Assembly (NCBI RefSeq): GCF_003265705.1
Contig: NW_020312817.1
Coordinates: forward strand, 25,268,109 to 25,332,108
Source of the DNA: Callorhinus ursinus
Lineage: Eukaryota; Chordata; Mammalia; Carnivora; Otariidae
Direction: 5' to 3'
DNA: 64,000 bases
Positions 37,517-48,179 of this stretch are shown piece by piece. The notes under the pieces are model-generated. The model made no database searches. It worked only from the letters and a program-made list of their open reading frames with translations, and was not told the DNA's origin. The position numbers and the translations under genes were made by a program. How positions within the stretch are numbered: position 1 is the first letter of the stretch; each line of letters opens with the position of its first letter.

Positions 37517-37580
37517 ATGGCTGAGTAATATTCCATTGCGTGTGTGTGTGTATATATATCATGGAATATTATTCAGCCAT
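37517..37580. repeat. Fold-back junction inside L1-D
   Basis: ATGGCTGAGTAATATTCCAT (37517-37536) is L1 text in antisense. After a 24-nt GT/TA-rich spacer comes ATGGAATATTATTCAGCCAT (37561-37580), the same text in sense. They pair at 19 of 20 positions. Confidence 0.9.
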
Positions 37581-38579
37581 AAAAAGAATGAAATCTTGCC
37601 ATTTGCAACAATATGGATGGATTCTAGAGGATATAATGCTAAGTGAAACAAGTCAGAGAAAGACAAATACCATGATTTCACAAAAACCCAAATGAACAAA
37701 GAGGAAAGAAAAGAGAGACAAACCAAGAAACGGACTCTTAACTATAGAGAACAAACAGACGGTTACCAGAGGGGAGGAGGGTGGGGACAGGTGAAATAGG
37801 TGACGGGGACTAAGAGCACACTTACCATGATGAGCACTGAGAAATATATGGAATTGTTCAATCACTGTAACGTACACCTGAAATGAAGATAATACTGTAT
37901 GTTTACACTGGAATTAAAACTAAAAAAAACCCACAAAAACAAATGGTGTGAGTTACATACACACAGAGAAATATCATTTAGCTATAAATAAAGTAAACCC
38001 TGCCTTTGAGACAACATGGATGCACCTTGAGGGTATTATGCTAAGTGAAGTAAATCAGAGGAAGACAAATATATTATCTCACTTATATGTGGAATCTAAA
38101 AACAAAATAAAACAACAAAAACTAGCAAAAACTGAACCTCAGATACAGAGAAGACATTGGTGGTTGCCAGAGCCTGGGGGTTGGGGATCGAGCAAAATAC
38201 CTGAAGGTGGTCAAAAGGCACAAACTTCCAGTCATAAAGTAAATAAGTTATGGGGATGAAATGTACAGCATGGTGACTATAGTTAACAATACTGTATTGA
38301 ACACTTAAAAGTTGCTGAGAGAATAAAGTTCTCATCAGAGAAACAGTTGTATCTATTTGTAATGATGTTAACTAGACATATTGTAGTGATCCTTTCCCAA
38401 TAGATATACATATGGAATCAGTTTGTTTTATATGGGATCAGTTTGTTTTATACCTGAAATGAATGTCATATATCAGTTACATTTCAGTTTTAAAAAGTAG
38501 TACTGCTTTATTGGGTAGTTATGAGGATTAAGCTCCAGTAGAGTGTTATTTGCTGCTGCTTGTTACTTTTGTAGTTCCA

Positions 38580-38871
38580 TTCAGAACATCGACCCTTCCA
38601 CCTCTTGCCGTATAGAGGTCCATGTTAGACCTCTCATTTTTCCAGTGTCTCAGAGACCAGTTCTCCCACCACCTAACCTTTATTTCCTCCTACTCTACAC
38701 TGGTATAGTCATTTTTATCATCACAAACCTTTCTCTTCTCTTGTCATGAGTTCCTATTTAAGTATTTCTTCTTAGCTTTTCCATTTGTACATTTTCCCCC
38801 CACATGAGTTATAAGCTCCTTATAGAGGGTCTTTCACATTGTTAGCTCTTAAAAATTTGTAGACTTGATGA
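38580..38871 (+). repeat. Possible L2-like relic
   Basis: The segment after L1-A has cytosine-rich text and then ATGAGTTATAAGCTCCTTAT, reminiscent of the L2 'taagctccttgag' region. Weak, by eye. Confidence 0.3.
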
Positions 38872-39628
38872 GATTTCATGAAAATGCAAAATTTAATGAC
38901 AACTGATTTTGGATTAGAGAAAAAAGATTTTAGAACCTGTAAAGAAGTGCAAAGAAAATTACGCAAGGCAAAAATGTAGGCAGCAAGAAACCAAAACAAA
39001 ACACAAAATACAAACCAAACCCCCAACAGAGCAGTTTGCAAATGAGAGTATTAAAGCTGGAGTTTGCAGGAGGAAATAAAAGAAAGGGAAAAGAATGGAA
39101 ACATCTTAGTGGTCACCTATCTCCTGCTTCAGACTGTGCTAGACTTAGCTTGTTAACAGTTGGGCATGACTTCAGGGAGTATTTAATATTGCTCTTTATA
39201 ATTATTATTTCTAAAATAAATGTTTGCTTGCCAGATGTTTAGAATTTTCTGGTCTATTTAGTTCATTTGCAGATGACTAAAGAAAAACGATATTTTATAT
39301 CTGTGGTGCTAGGTTGGAGAATGAATGAGAGTTTGGAATTTGGAAGTTCTTTTCCTAGAGTCCAAAAGTAATAGACTAATGTAACAGGCTAGGAAAGAAA
39401 TCAGTAACAGTGTTTAGATTCCAGGTCAGATTATAAAGAGCTTTGGTAAAGTTAACTAAAGAGTTTAGAGTTTGCTAAGATATAAGAAATTAAATTTTAA
39501 CCAAAAAAAAAAAAAAGTCCTGTAGTTAGATTTCAGCGGTTTGTAACGGTGGTATATCCAAAGGTTTTTATTTTTAGCCAACTTTGTAACCACTAACAAT
39601 TAATGAAATATTAACCAGAAGATGTCAT

Positions 39629-39676
39629 AAAAAGTCCTTTTGCCTGGTACAGAATCACCAGGCAAATGGACTTTTT
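39629..39676. repeat. 19-bp-stem inverted repeat (hairpin)
   Basis: Arm AAAAAGTCCTTTTGCCTGG at 39629-39647 pairs with CCAGGCAAATGGACTTTTT at 39658-39676, with one mismatch and a 10-nt loop. It lies in unique-looking intronic sequence on the LCLAT1 transcript strand. It may be the core of a short DNA-transposon relic or a structured RNA element; function unknown. Confidence 0.85.
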
Positions 39677-40799
39677 GTTCCATTTGTGCCCACACAACTC
39701 ATGACTTCTTGATTTTTCTGGGTTATTAATTATACTTGAGTGGCATAAGAGTTTGAGGTCTTTCCAAAGTATAAAGAGGAATAACTATTAAAGAGATAGT
39801 GATTTAACAAGTGGCCATGTTGTGTATTAAATTTAAAATCTTCCTGACCTGACATTAGTTTCAAAGTAAATTGTCATACAATTCGTTAATTCCAAAACTG
39901 CAGCATAATAGAATGGTGAAAACTGGGAAAATCACAAATTGTGACAGACTTTTAGGAAATATGTAAAATTGTGAAATGTGATTGTTCAGAATGAGATCAG
40001 GGAGAAGTAGAAGTGACGGGTTAGCCTCTGATGAATGCTTTTACGCATTCGGTTTGTTAAAGGCGTGCGGAGACTGTGAGTGTATGTCTGAAGCTCCTGT
40101 GGGGGTCTGCTTTAACAGAATAATTGAAACTGAGTAGGAGGGGACTCATAAGTTCGGCTCCCAGAATATTAATCAGTTTGCTAAAACATTAAATATTTTT
40201 TGCTCGATTTGATTTACAGAAATAACTGCAATTTAATTAAATTATTTTGTTTACTTTCTTTTTTTAACTGCAATTTTATTTTAAATGTCCTTGGTGTTAT
40301 AAAAGCATTTCTGTTTTTGAAGATCCTGAATAAAAACAGTCAGTTAAAATCTATTGTACACCTCGCCAGTGCACTATAGCAACAATAATTATAGCGTACC
40401 TTACTAGTAAACATGGAGGTGCTGCAACACCTTTGTATTGATGCAAAGATAATCATTTTATGTGGTCAAGTTTTTCATTAATGTATTTTAAGGATTAGTA
40501 AAGTATATTTTGTTGAAAAAGATGTTGCTCCTGTAGTTTTAAGAATTACTAAATTGTTGTCACCTTAGCTTTTATAACTATTCTATATTAAGCACAAAGA
40601 ATGGGTATTTTCCTACTGAGATATTTATAGTTTATTAATACCAAACTTTATCTCCTAAGAGAGGGAAAATTCTTCTCTCTTACCCAGCTTCCTCCTACTT
40701 TAATTTGACATTCTCTAAAACTAAAATCATCTTTAAGCCATGAAAGTCTTTGACTTCATCCAGTTTGCTGGACTCTATTTTACCAATTTCATGCTATAT

Positions 40800-41279
40800 A
40801 TCGAAAGTATCATTTGCCATGATCAAGTCAGATTTATTCCAGGGATGCAAGGATGGTTCAGTCTCCACAAATCAATCAATGTGATACACTACATTAACAA
40901 AATGAAGGATAAAAATCATACAATCATCTCAATAGATGCAGAAAAAGCACTTGACAAAATTAAACATCCGTTCACGATAAAAACTCTGAACGATGTAGGT
41001 TAGAGGTCAACTAATAAAGGCCATATGTGAAAAACCCACAGCTAACATCATACTAAATGGTAAAAATGGGGAAGGGGAGTGGGAGGTGTAGGTTTCCCAT
41101 TACGGAATGAGTAAGTCACAGGGATGAAAAGTATAGCATTGGTAAAATAGTCAGTTGTATTGTAATAGCACTGTACGGTGACAGGTGGTAGCTACACTTG
41201 CGGTGAGCACAGCATAACAGAATTGTCAAGTCACTGTGAAACTCATGTAACAATGTGTGTCAACTATACTTAACAAAAT
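40800..41279 (+). mobile_element. Old L1 fragment with internal deletion
   Basis: ORF2 reverse-transcriptase text ([33 protein letters not shown] in the frame starting 40740) runs to about 41065. It then jumps directly to 3' UTR text (GTGAGCACAGCATAACAGAA, TCAACTATACTTAACA). About 2 kb of ORF2 is missing between them. Confidence 0.8.
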
Positions 41280-42510
41280 TATTAATGTTGCTTCATGACT
41301 CAGAAGAGGAATAAGTCTCTCACAAGACTTGGTATCACTAACACTCCAGTCCCACTAGTTTCTTTGGTACAACCAAGACATCAGTTTTATTACCTATATT
41401 AGATAAGTGTGCTCATCATCTGGGCTAACAACTGCTTGGGCCTTCCTGGAAGAAATCTCTTCAGTGAGCATATTTGAAGCTCCCTCTGTGACCTTGTCTT
41501 CAAAGGACGCTTCTAGTCAAGGATCCCTAGCACTTAATAACTATACTGTAGCTGGTACTCTCATAGCAAACTTCCTTGTGGCTTAGCCACAGAAATTGAT
41601 TAGTGTCTGGCTTCCTGTTATATCTAAATGATAAAAGATTTCACAGCATCGACCTTCTTCCCTGTATTGTTGCATTTATTACTAAACACCTAAAGGCCAG
41701 AGATGATGTTTCACTAATTTTGACAGTGAATTGTTTTTTATCTACATATCCCGTGACAGGATAAAAGTACCTGATACTGGCTTTCTCTGCCTCCTAATAG
41801 CCAATCTCGAGACCAAAGGGAGAGAATCTGTCAGGAGGCTCTGGGGAAAATTTCCTCCTTCATCAAAGGGCAAGAGTTGATGAAGGGAGGTTGGAGCTGC
41901 CCCTTTCCTACTTGGGACATTACTGTTAGAGCACATCATACTTGGAGCTGCTGCATCTGTCTTGTGTCCAAGAGGATGGCGGAGTAGAATGTGAGAGCCT
42001 GGCCTCTGAACCAGTCTTGAGGCCAGCTTTATTTTATGTGAGAAACATAAATCCTGATTGTTTATATGACTTCCAGATTAGTATTCTGTTATTTACAGCC
42101 AAAAACTTGCTTTCCTCATTTCACCAAGCTCTTAAAGAAAAGTACCCAATGATTGATTTACTCATTCAGTAAGTTTTATTAAATGCTTATCATGAATCAA
42201 GATCTTTATAAAAACCATCAAATGAAATAGAGTATGTTAAACGTATTTTAGTTCTGTGGCTAGATACCACATTCATATCTGTGTATTTTCAGATACAAGG
42301 CGAAGATCAGTTTCATCTTCGCAATTCTGCTAGTTGCAAAATAAGTTCTTATAATTGTTGATTTTATAGTTTCACTTGCCGGAGTTGCTTGGCTGAGATG
42401 AGTTTTGATGCTTTTGTTGTTGTTGGGGAGGGAGGGAAACGCATTGGGAACAAAGGTTCAACTCAGTTAAATCATGTGCCAGTCAGTATACTAGGATTAT
42501 ACTCCTTTCT

Positions 42511-42570
42511 AGGATTACACTGAGAACTAAGTAATTTTTTAGGATTGCATTGAGATCTAAGTAATTTAAA
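42511..42570. repeat. Tandem duplication of a 30-bp unit
   Basis: AGGATTACACTGAGAACTAA plus GTAATTTTTT (42511-42540) is followed directly by AGGATTGCATTGAGATCTAA plus GTAATTTAAA (42541-42570). The units match at 24 of 30 positions. Confidence 0.8.
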
Positions 42571-43689
42571 TGAAGGGGTTTTTTTTGAATTTGTTAGCTG
42601 ACTTCTCAACAAAACTCAAGCCCTGTGCTGTCTGGAAGTTTACAGTTTCTTTGGGTGAGAGAAATTGCTCTGGGCTTTAAGGTCATCCACTCAATCACTT
42701 ACTGAAGTTAATAAAAAAAATTGGTTACCTAAATTGGATATCCCATTGATGTACACTGTCTCTAACACCCCAGTCTGATTGCATTGCTTCAGGCTGCTTG
42801 GCATCCCAAATGTAAGTTATGAAGCATATTTTGATTCTTAGACCTTTTAGTACCCCTAGGTCTACTGAAAATGAATTCCTTTGCTTAAATTAATAAGTAG
42901 GCTTTAAAAATTATCTGAAAAGAATGCTTTTATGACAGTGATTTTTAGGAGAGAGCAGTAAAAGAATTTGGGGGGAGCTTTAGAGTTTTGTGTCTGTTTT
43001 GCATTTAGTGGAGAAGTACAAACAAAATAAATCTTTCAGTGATCAGTTTGAGCCAACTTTGAAAAGGGTACTTTGTAATAATGGTAAAAAGATAGGAGAG
43101 ATGGACCCAGTGGACCCTATAGTTTCTGTTTTTACCTTAATGTCAATAGATAATTTGACTCCAGTGCCTTCAGTTGTCCTTTCACTTGTGGCTAAATGAG
43201 GTATCCCTCAATTGGAAATGTTTGTTTTTTGTTTTTTTTTTTTATAGAGAAAGGCAACTTTGCAATAAGGAAAAAATGAATTGGCTGTTAGATTTATTAT
43301 ATATGTCATCATTAAGGGAGTTAAGAAAAACCTGTTTTTTCCCTTGTTTATTCCTTATCATAAATCATACAGAAAATATTTCCCTTGTGCTTGAAGTCAG
43401 ATATTTCTGAGTGTTATACTATTGTGTAATGAACACCAGGCAGGGACATATGATGTAGCCAAGAATTAGAATGTTCTTCCACAATAAAAATGATGCCAAA
43501 ACTATATCTTAGAAATGTTATTACTGATAATCTTTAACTATTATGGTATAGTAAGTGAATCTTAAGAATATTAAGGTCTTTGAGTTTAGAATGCAAAGTG
43601 GCCATTATTTATTTATTTATTTATATATACATATATACACTTTTTAAATGAAGCAAAAGTTTGGATCAACAAATAGTTGGTTCTTAAAT

Positions 43690-44540
43690 ACCTTTTCATA
43701 TGGAATAATTTTAGATTTATAGAAAATTTGCAAAGATAGCACAAAAAATTTTTCTATTTTCTTCACCCACATTCCATGGGACATGTGTCAAAACAAGAGA
43801 TTAACATGGGCACAATACGATTGACTGTGGACCTCATTCAGATTTCAGATGCCCTTTTTCTGTTCCAGGATCCAATTGAAGATCCTGTAATTTCTTTTAG
43901 TCACCATGTTTCCTTAGTCTTCATTCTGTGACAGTCTCCTTCTTTTGATGCTTTTGAAGAGTACTGGTTGGCTATTTCATAGGATGTTCTTCAATTTGGT
44001 TTGTATATTTTCTCATGATTAGATGGAGCTTATGGGTTTTAGGGAAAAGCACCACAGAAATGCAGTGCTCTTCTCATCTTATCAGGGAGATCCATGATAT
44101 CAACATGGCTTATCACTGGTGATGTTAACTGTAATCATTTGGTTTAAGGTGGTGCCTGCCAGCTTTCTCCACTATAAAGTTGCTATTTTTCCTTTTTATT
44201 ATTTTTTATTCACTAACAACAGCCCACATACAATGGCTGGGGAGGGGGCACTAAGCTTTACCTCCTAGAATGAGACGTATCTACATATTTTATTTGTAAT
44301 TCTGTAAAGAAGATTTGTCCCTTCTCATTTATTTATTCACTTAATTATGCCAGTATTAACTTGCTGATATTATTTTCTTTGAGTTATAATTCAGTATTAT
44401 TTATTTTGTTGTTGACATTGTGTGACTTTGGCCAGTGGGATGTCTTGTAGGTTGGCTCCTATGTCCTTTTGGGCCTCCATCTCCCCCCCCCTTTAACTTT
44501 CTAGTGGTACAAGATTCTTCTATTTTCCCTACCTCAGTCC
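43690..44540 (-). mobile_element. Old L1M-type 3' UTR, antisense
   Basis: TTTGCAAAGATAGCACAAAA, CAAAACAAGAGATTAACATG, CTGTTCCAGGATCCAATTGA and CATGTTTCCTTAGTCTTCAT match the reverse complement of ancient L1 3' UTR text. Diverged, non-coding. Confidence 0.6.
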
Positions 44541-44610
44541 TTGACTCAGCATTTCTCTAAGGAATCCTAGTTCCATTTCTTAAAGAATGCTATTAAAAAC
44601 TAAGATCTCG

Positions 44611-44809
44611 ATGGACTCTGAAAAACAAATTGAGGGCTCTAGAGGGGAGGAGGGTAGGGGGATGGGTTAGCCTGGTGATGGGTATTAAAGAGGGCACGTT
44701 CTGCATGGAGCACTGGGTGTTATGCACAAACAGTGACTCATGGAACACTACATCAAAAACTAATGATGTAATGTATGGTGATTAACATAACAATAAAAAA
44801 TTAAAAAAG
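44611..44809 (+). mobile_element. Solo young L1 3' end (5'-truncated)
   Basis: A 199-bp fragment runs from GGACTCTGAAAAACAAATTG to CATAACAATAAAAAATTAAA. It is flanked by a perfect 14-bp duplication AAACTAAGATCTCG (44597-44610 and 44810-44823). The 3' UTR is nearly the same as that of L1-Y. Confidence 0.96.
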
Positions 44810-44823
44810 AAACTAAGATCTCG

Positions 44824-45310
44824 GCATTGATGGTGCTCTGTAGTAGTTTCCTATTAGTGATTGTACCATTATTGGAGTGGCTTAAACAGTACACATTTAT
44901 CATCTTGCAGTTCTGGAGGTCACAAGTCTGAGGTGGCGCCCATTGGGCTAAAATTAAGGCATTGGCAGGACTGGTTTCTTTCTCTAAGCTCTGAATAGAA
45001 TCTCTTTCCTTGACTTTTCCAGCTTCAGTTGGATGCTCAGTCCTTGGCTCTTGGCCTCCTTCCTCCACCTTTAAAGCCAGCAAGGACCAGTTGAATCCCT
45101 CTCACTTTAAGATGAGTCTTTTTCTGTTTCCCTTTTCCTCCTTTAAGGACCCTTGTGATTACATTGGGCCCTGTAGACTAATCTGGGATAATCTTCTGTC
45201 TTAAATTTAGCTGATTCTTTTTTGCCATGTCACATATTCAGTTTTGGGAATTAGGATGTAGACCTCTTTTGTGGGGGACATTATTTTGCCTACCACATGC
45301 TAGTTGCTAC
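44824..45310. repeat. Ancient interspersed repeat, mammal-wide type
   Basis: ATCATCTTGCAGTTCTGGAG, GGGCTAAAATTAAGGCATTG, CTTGACTTTTCCAGCTTCAG, AAGGACCCTTGTGATTACAT and ATTATTTTGCCTACCACATG are phrases of a common old mammalian repeat. I do not assign the family by eye. Confidence 0.65.
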
Positions 45311-46190
45311 CGGTCCTCTCAGTGTACAGAACTAGTAATGTACTTATCTTGGAAATTCATTTTCCATAGGAATGGATTTCTTAGATGGCATTTCATCTAG
45401 AAAATTCAATAAATGGCAAATCTTGCACAGTATGAAAGATAGATTTTAGTTCCACAATAGTGTGAACCCAAAAATCATAACCAAGGAGCCTTATCTTGGC
45501 AACAAAAGCCATCAGTAATTAGGTATTTCTTCAGTGTCAAGCAGGACTTTCTACTCTCTGTAGGTAGGTATGATAATCTCTTTGTGGAGTATGAAATTTG
45601 CAGTGAAGGTAGATTTTATCTTGGGAGTTAATCAACTTAGAAGAGGGATGTAGACAGCATTACATAGTATAAAATGTTGAGTTCAAAGGAGATAGAGCTT
45701 CCCTAACTTTGTGTAGTGTTTAGCACTCTGACCGAGGTTGAAATTTTGAGGAATAACTACTTGTTTGGGATTTATATGTAAATTATTGTTATGCATAACT
45801 ACACCCTCAGTAAATACAGTATTTGCTCATGATTGCTGTGATTTAAGTTTATACAAAAATTTGCATCTGTTTATATCACTCATTCTCATTTAATAGAGGC
45901 CTATGGATAGCATTTCCTTGATTGCATCCATTCCCTCTATTCAGGATTGCAGATAAAGAGAACAATTTGTCTATGCCATGTTGCATTTGGTTTCTGGTGT
46001 TGCATTTATAGTCCCATGGTAGATACCATAATAAATTAATGAATATATGGACAACAGTGATACATCAGATCAATTTATCTTTGAAATCCAGTTTTTAGGG
46101 CACTAGGTGAGTAGTACAGATATTTTTATGATTCCCTTAACGATACACATTTACACTAAAAGGATAAAAGGAAAAAAATTGTGTGAAGAG

Positions 46191-46383
46191 TTTTTTTTTT
46201 TTTTTTTAAGATTTTATTTATTTGGTGGGGGGAGGAGGTAGAAGGAGAGGAAGAGAGAAACCCAAATAGACTCCTCGCTGAGCGCAGACCCCACCACAGG
46301 GCTTGATCTCATGACCCTGAGAGCAGACCTGAGCCTAAACCAAGAGTCAGACTCTTAACCAACTATACCACTCAGGTGCCCCC
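46191..46383 (-). mobile_element. Can-SINE, reverse (first of an adjacent pair)
   Basis: A T-tract, then AAGATTTTATTTATTTGG, a GA-rich stretch, ACCAAGAGTCAGACTCTTAA and the reverse head TACCACTCAGGTGCCCC. It is more diverged than the copy that follows it directly. Confidence 0.9.
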
Positions 46384-46387
46384 GAGG

Positions 46388-46584
46388 TTTTTTTTTTTTT
46401 TTTTTTTTAAAGATTTTATTTATTATGAGAGAGCAAGAGAGCCAAGCAGGGGGGAGGGCAGAGAGAGGGAGAAGCAGGCTCCCTGCTCAGCAGGGAGCCC
46501 AACATGGGGCTCAATCCCAGGACCCTGGGATCATGACCTAACCCAAAGGCAGACGCTTAACCGACTGAGCCACCCAAGCACCCC
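46388..46584 (-). mobile_element. Can-SINE, reverse (second of an adjacent pair)
   Basis: A T23-24 tract, AAAGATTTTATTTATTATGA, TCAATCCCAGGACCCTGGGA and the end ACTGAGCCACCCAAGCACCCC. It abuts the preceding SINE head. No clean duplication can be defined because both flanks are T-rich. Confidence 0.93.
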
Positions 46585-47617
46585 AGAGCTTACTTTTTTT
46601 TTTTTATTAGAAAGAATGTATAATGTCAAAAATACAATTAGGTTTTTTTTTTCTTTTTAGAGAACTCAAGAACTCGGTAAAAGAGAATTTAAGCCAAGAA
46701 AAACCAGGTTCTAAAATTATGCAGTAGTTTTCAACAATACAGTATGCTCAGAGATTACTGCTGTCTGTACCTTCAGTGGGGTTTTAGAAAGAAGACAGTG
46801 GTAACAGAGCCATGCCAGCATCCGCAGAATCTGCCTTTATAAACCTGCCAGATGCCCAGCCCTTGTCTGAGAAATTCAGGTGATAGATGGAATGCCCTCG
46901 AATGGAAAAGTTTGAAAAAGACAAGTAATACAGATGAATTTCAGAGGACAGGATCGGTTGCACAGTTATTTATCCAGCCATAGATGTATGAAATAAAAGT
47001 CACAAAAATGTATGTTTGAAGATCTCCAGAATGTTAAGAAAACTCTGGATATTGCTTTAAACACAAAGTGTGCGTTGATGGCAATGGCATGGAAAAAGAA
47101 ATTCACTGTGAATTTGTTCCTGTGATTTTTATGAGGAAGAGAAAAATGTTTAAGGTCAAGGGAGTAAAGATTCAGAAGCATAAGTGATATATCAATGGAT
47201 ATGAGAAGACAGAGGCACAGAGGGGAAGAGTCATCTTCAGAGGAGAGGTCCAAGAGCTAGACTGATGAAGCCATTTTATTTCCTTTTCTGCGATTTCTGA
47301 AACATACAGACTATTTGAAAAAGTTACACGGCACAACCCCAGAGGTCTTGCTACTGTAGCTCCCTTCCCCCAGGGGAGCAACAGATGTTCTCACTTGGAA
47401 TGGAGAAATACCTTCTACCTGTCAGTATTGTTCGGTCTAGAACATTCTTTATACATATGAAGATAATCTAGAATTAACATTTGTGGAAAATGCACTGCTT
47501 TAAAGAGAGTCTAATATAAAAAAATGGAAAGTCTAACTTCCAAGGAATACATAATTCCCCTAGGAGAACTTAAACTATGTTTACCTACTACTTTTAGAGA
47601 GATTCAAGTACATATTG

Positions 47618-47855
47618 CAGAGAGGCTATTTAGTGCACTGGTTAAAAACATCAACTTTGGAGCCAGCCAAACTGCTTGTGTCTGAAACTGGGTTTTACCA
47701 CTGATTAGCTCTTTGAGGCTCAGTGTGCCTCAGTTTCCTCATCCATAAAATAGGATAATTTACCTAATTCATAAGGTTGTCTTGAGAATTCATTGAATTA
47801 ATGAAAAATGCTTAGAATAGTATCAGGCACATAGCAACCATCAGTAAGCATTTTT
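47618..47855 (+). repeat. MIR SINE relic, near full length
   Basis: GTGCACTGGTTAAAAACATC, CTTTGGAGCCAGCCAAACTG, CACTGATTAGCTCTTTGAGG, CTCAGTTTCCTCATCCATAA, AAGGTTGTCTTGAGAATTCA and ATCAGGCACATAGCAACC follow the full forward MIR order. Confidence 0.92.
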
Positions 47856-47944
47856 ATTGAAATTGTTACTCTTCGCATTTGTCATAACTTATATTTTTTT
47901 GTTGTTTGTCCGTAACAGTTGGCTGCTATAAAAAGAACCAATTG

Positions 47945-48153
47945 GGGATGCCTGCGTGGCTCAGTTGGTTGAATGTCTGACTCTTGATTTTGGCTCAGGT
48001 CATGATCTCAGGGTCGTGAGATGGAGCCCCACATTGGGCTCTGCACTTAGCGGGGAGTCTGCATGAGATTCTCTCTCTCCTGCCACTCCCCCCTCACACT
48101 GTGTGCGCTCTTTCTCTCTCTCTGTCTCTGAAATAAATAAATCTTAAAAAAAA
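47945..48153 (+). mobile_element. Can-SINE, forward, older subtype
   Basis: GGGGATGCCTGCGTGGCTCA head, TCTGACTCTTGATTTTGGCT and CATGATCTCAGGGTCGTGAG body, AAATAAATAAATCTTAAAAA tail. A 9-bp duplication AACCAATTG at 47936-47944 and 48154-48162. The 'tcttgattttggctcaggtc' variant marks an older SINEC group, shared with 51735-51895. Confidence 0.93.
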
Positions 48154-48179
48154 AACCAATTGTAAATCCTAAAAATTAA

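Larger units (their letters stand above)
33041..37940 (+). mobile_element. L1-D: long LINE-1 with 5' UTR, inserted in the 3' part of L1-A
   Basis: It starts with a carnivore L1 5' UTR (GGAGATTGCTGGGAAGATGG, an AAGATGG motif). It continues through ORF1 relics (about 34500-35345), the ORF2 start near 35750 (CTTGAGTGTAAATGGACC) and endonuclease text. A reverse-transcriptase region with large internal deletions follows at about 37290-37500, and the 3' UTR ends AAAACTAAAAAAAACC. Flanks AAAGATGTGAGATA (33027-33040) and AAATGGTGTGAGTTACATA (from 37941) are a degraded duplication, and L1-A text continues across. Two Can-SINEs lie inside it. Open frames around 33192-34250 belong to the 5' UTR and are not genes. 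Confidence 0.88.
22200..38497 (+). mobile_element. L1-A: old sense LINE-1 (ORF2 + 3' UTR), host of a nest of insertions
   Basis: Pieces of one old L1 lie in order at about 22200-22854, 29712-30680, 30888-32385, 32599-33040 and 37941-38497. They begin in the inter-ORF region (TGTAAGTCTCTTGGTAACTA) and continue into the ORF2 start (AATGTGAATGGACTGAATTC). They pass through the reverse transcriptase near 30900-31340 and end in the ORF2 C-terminus and 3' UTR. The residual reverse transcriptase box at 31313-31330 reads LFADYM instead of LFADDM, so the second catalytic Asp is lost, and stops and frameshifts occur throughout. Removing the insertions leaves about 4 kb. The tail at 38400-38450 contains a direct repeat of ATCAGTTTGTTTTATA. 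Confidence 0.85.
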
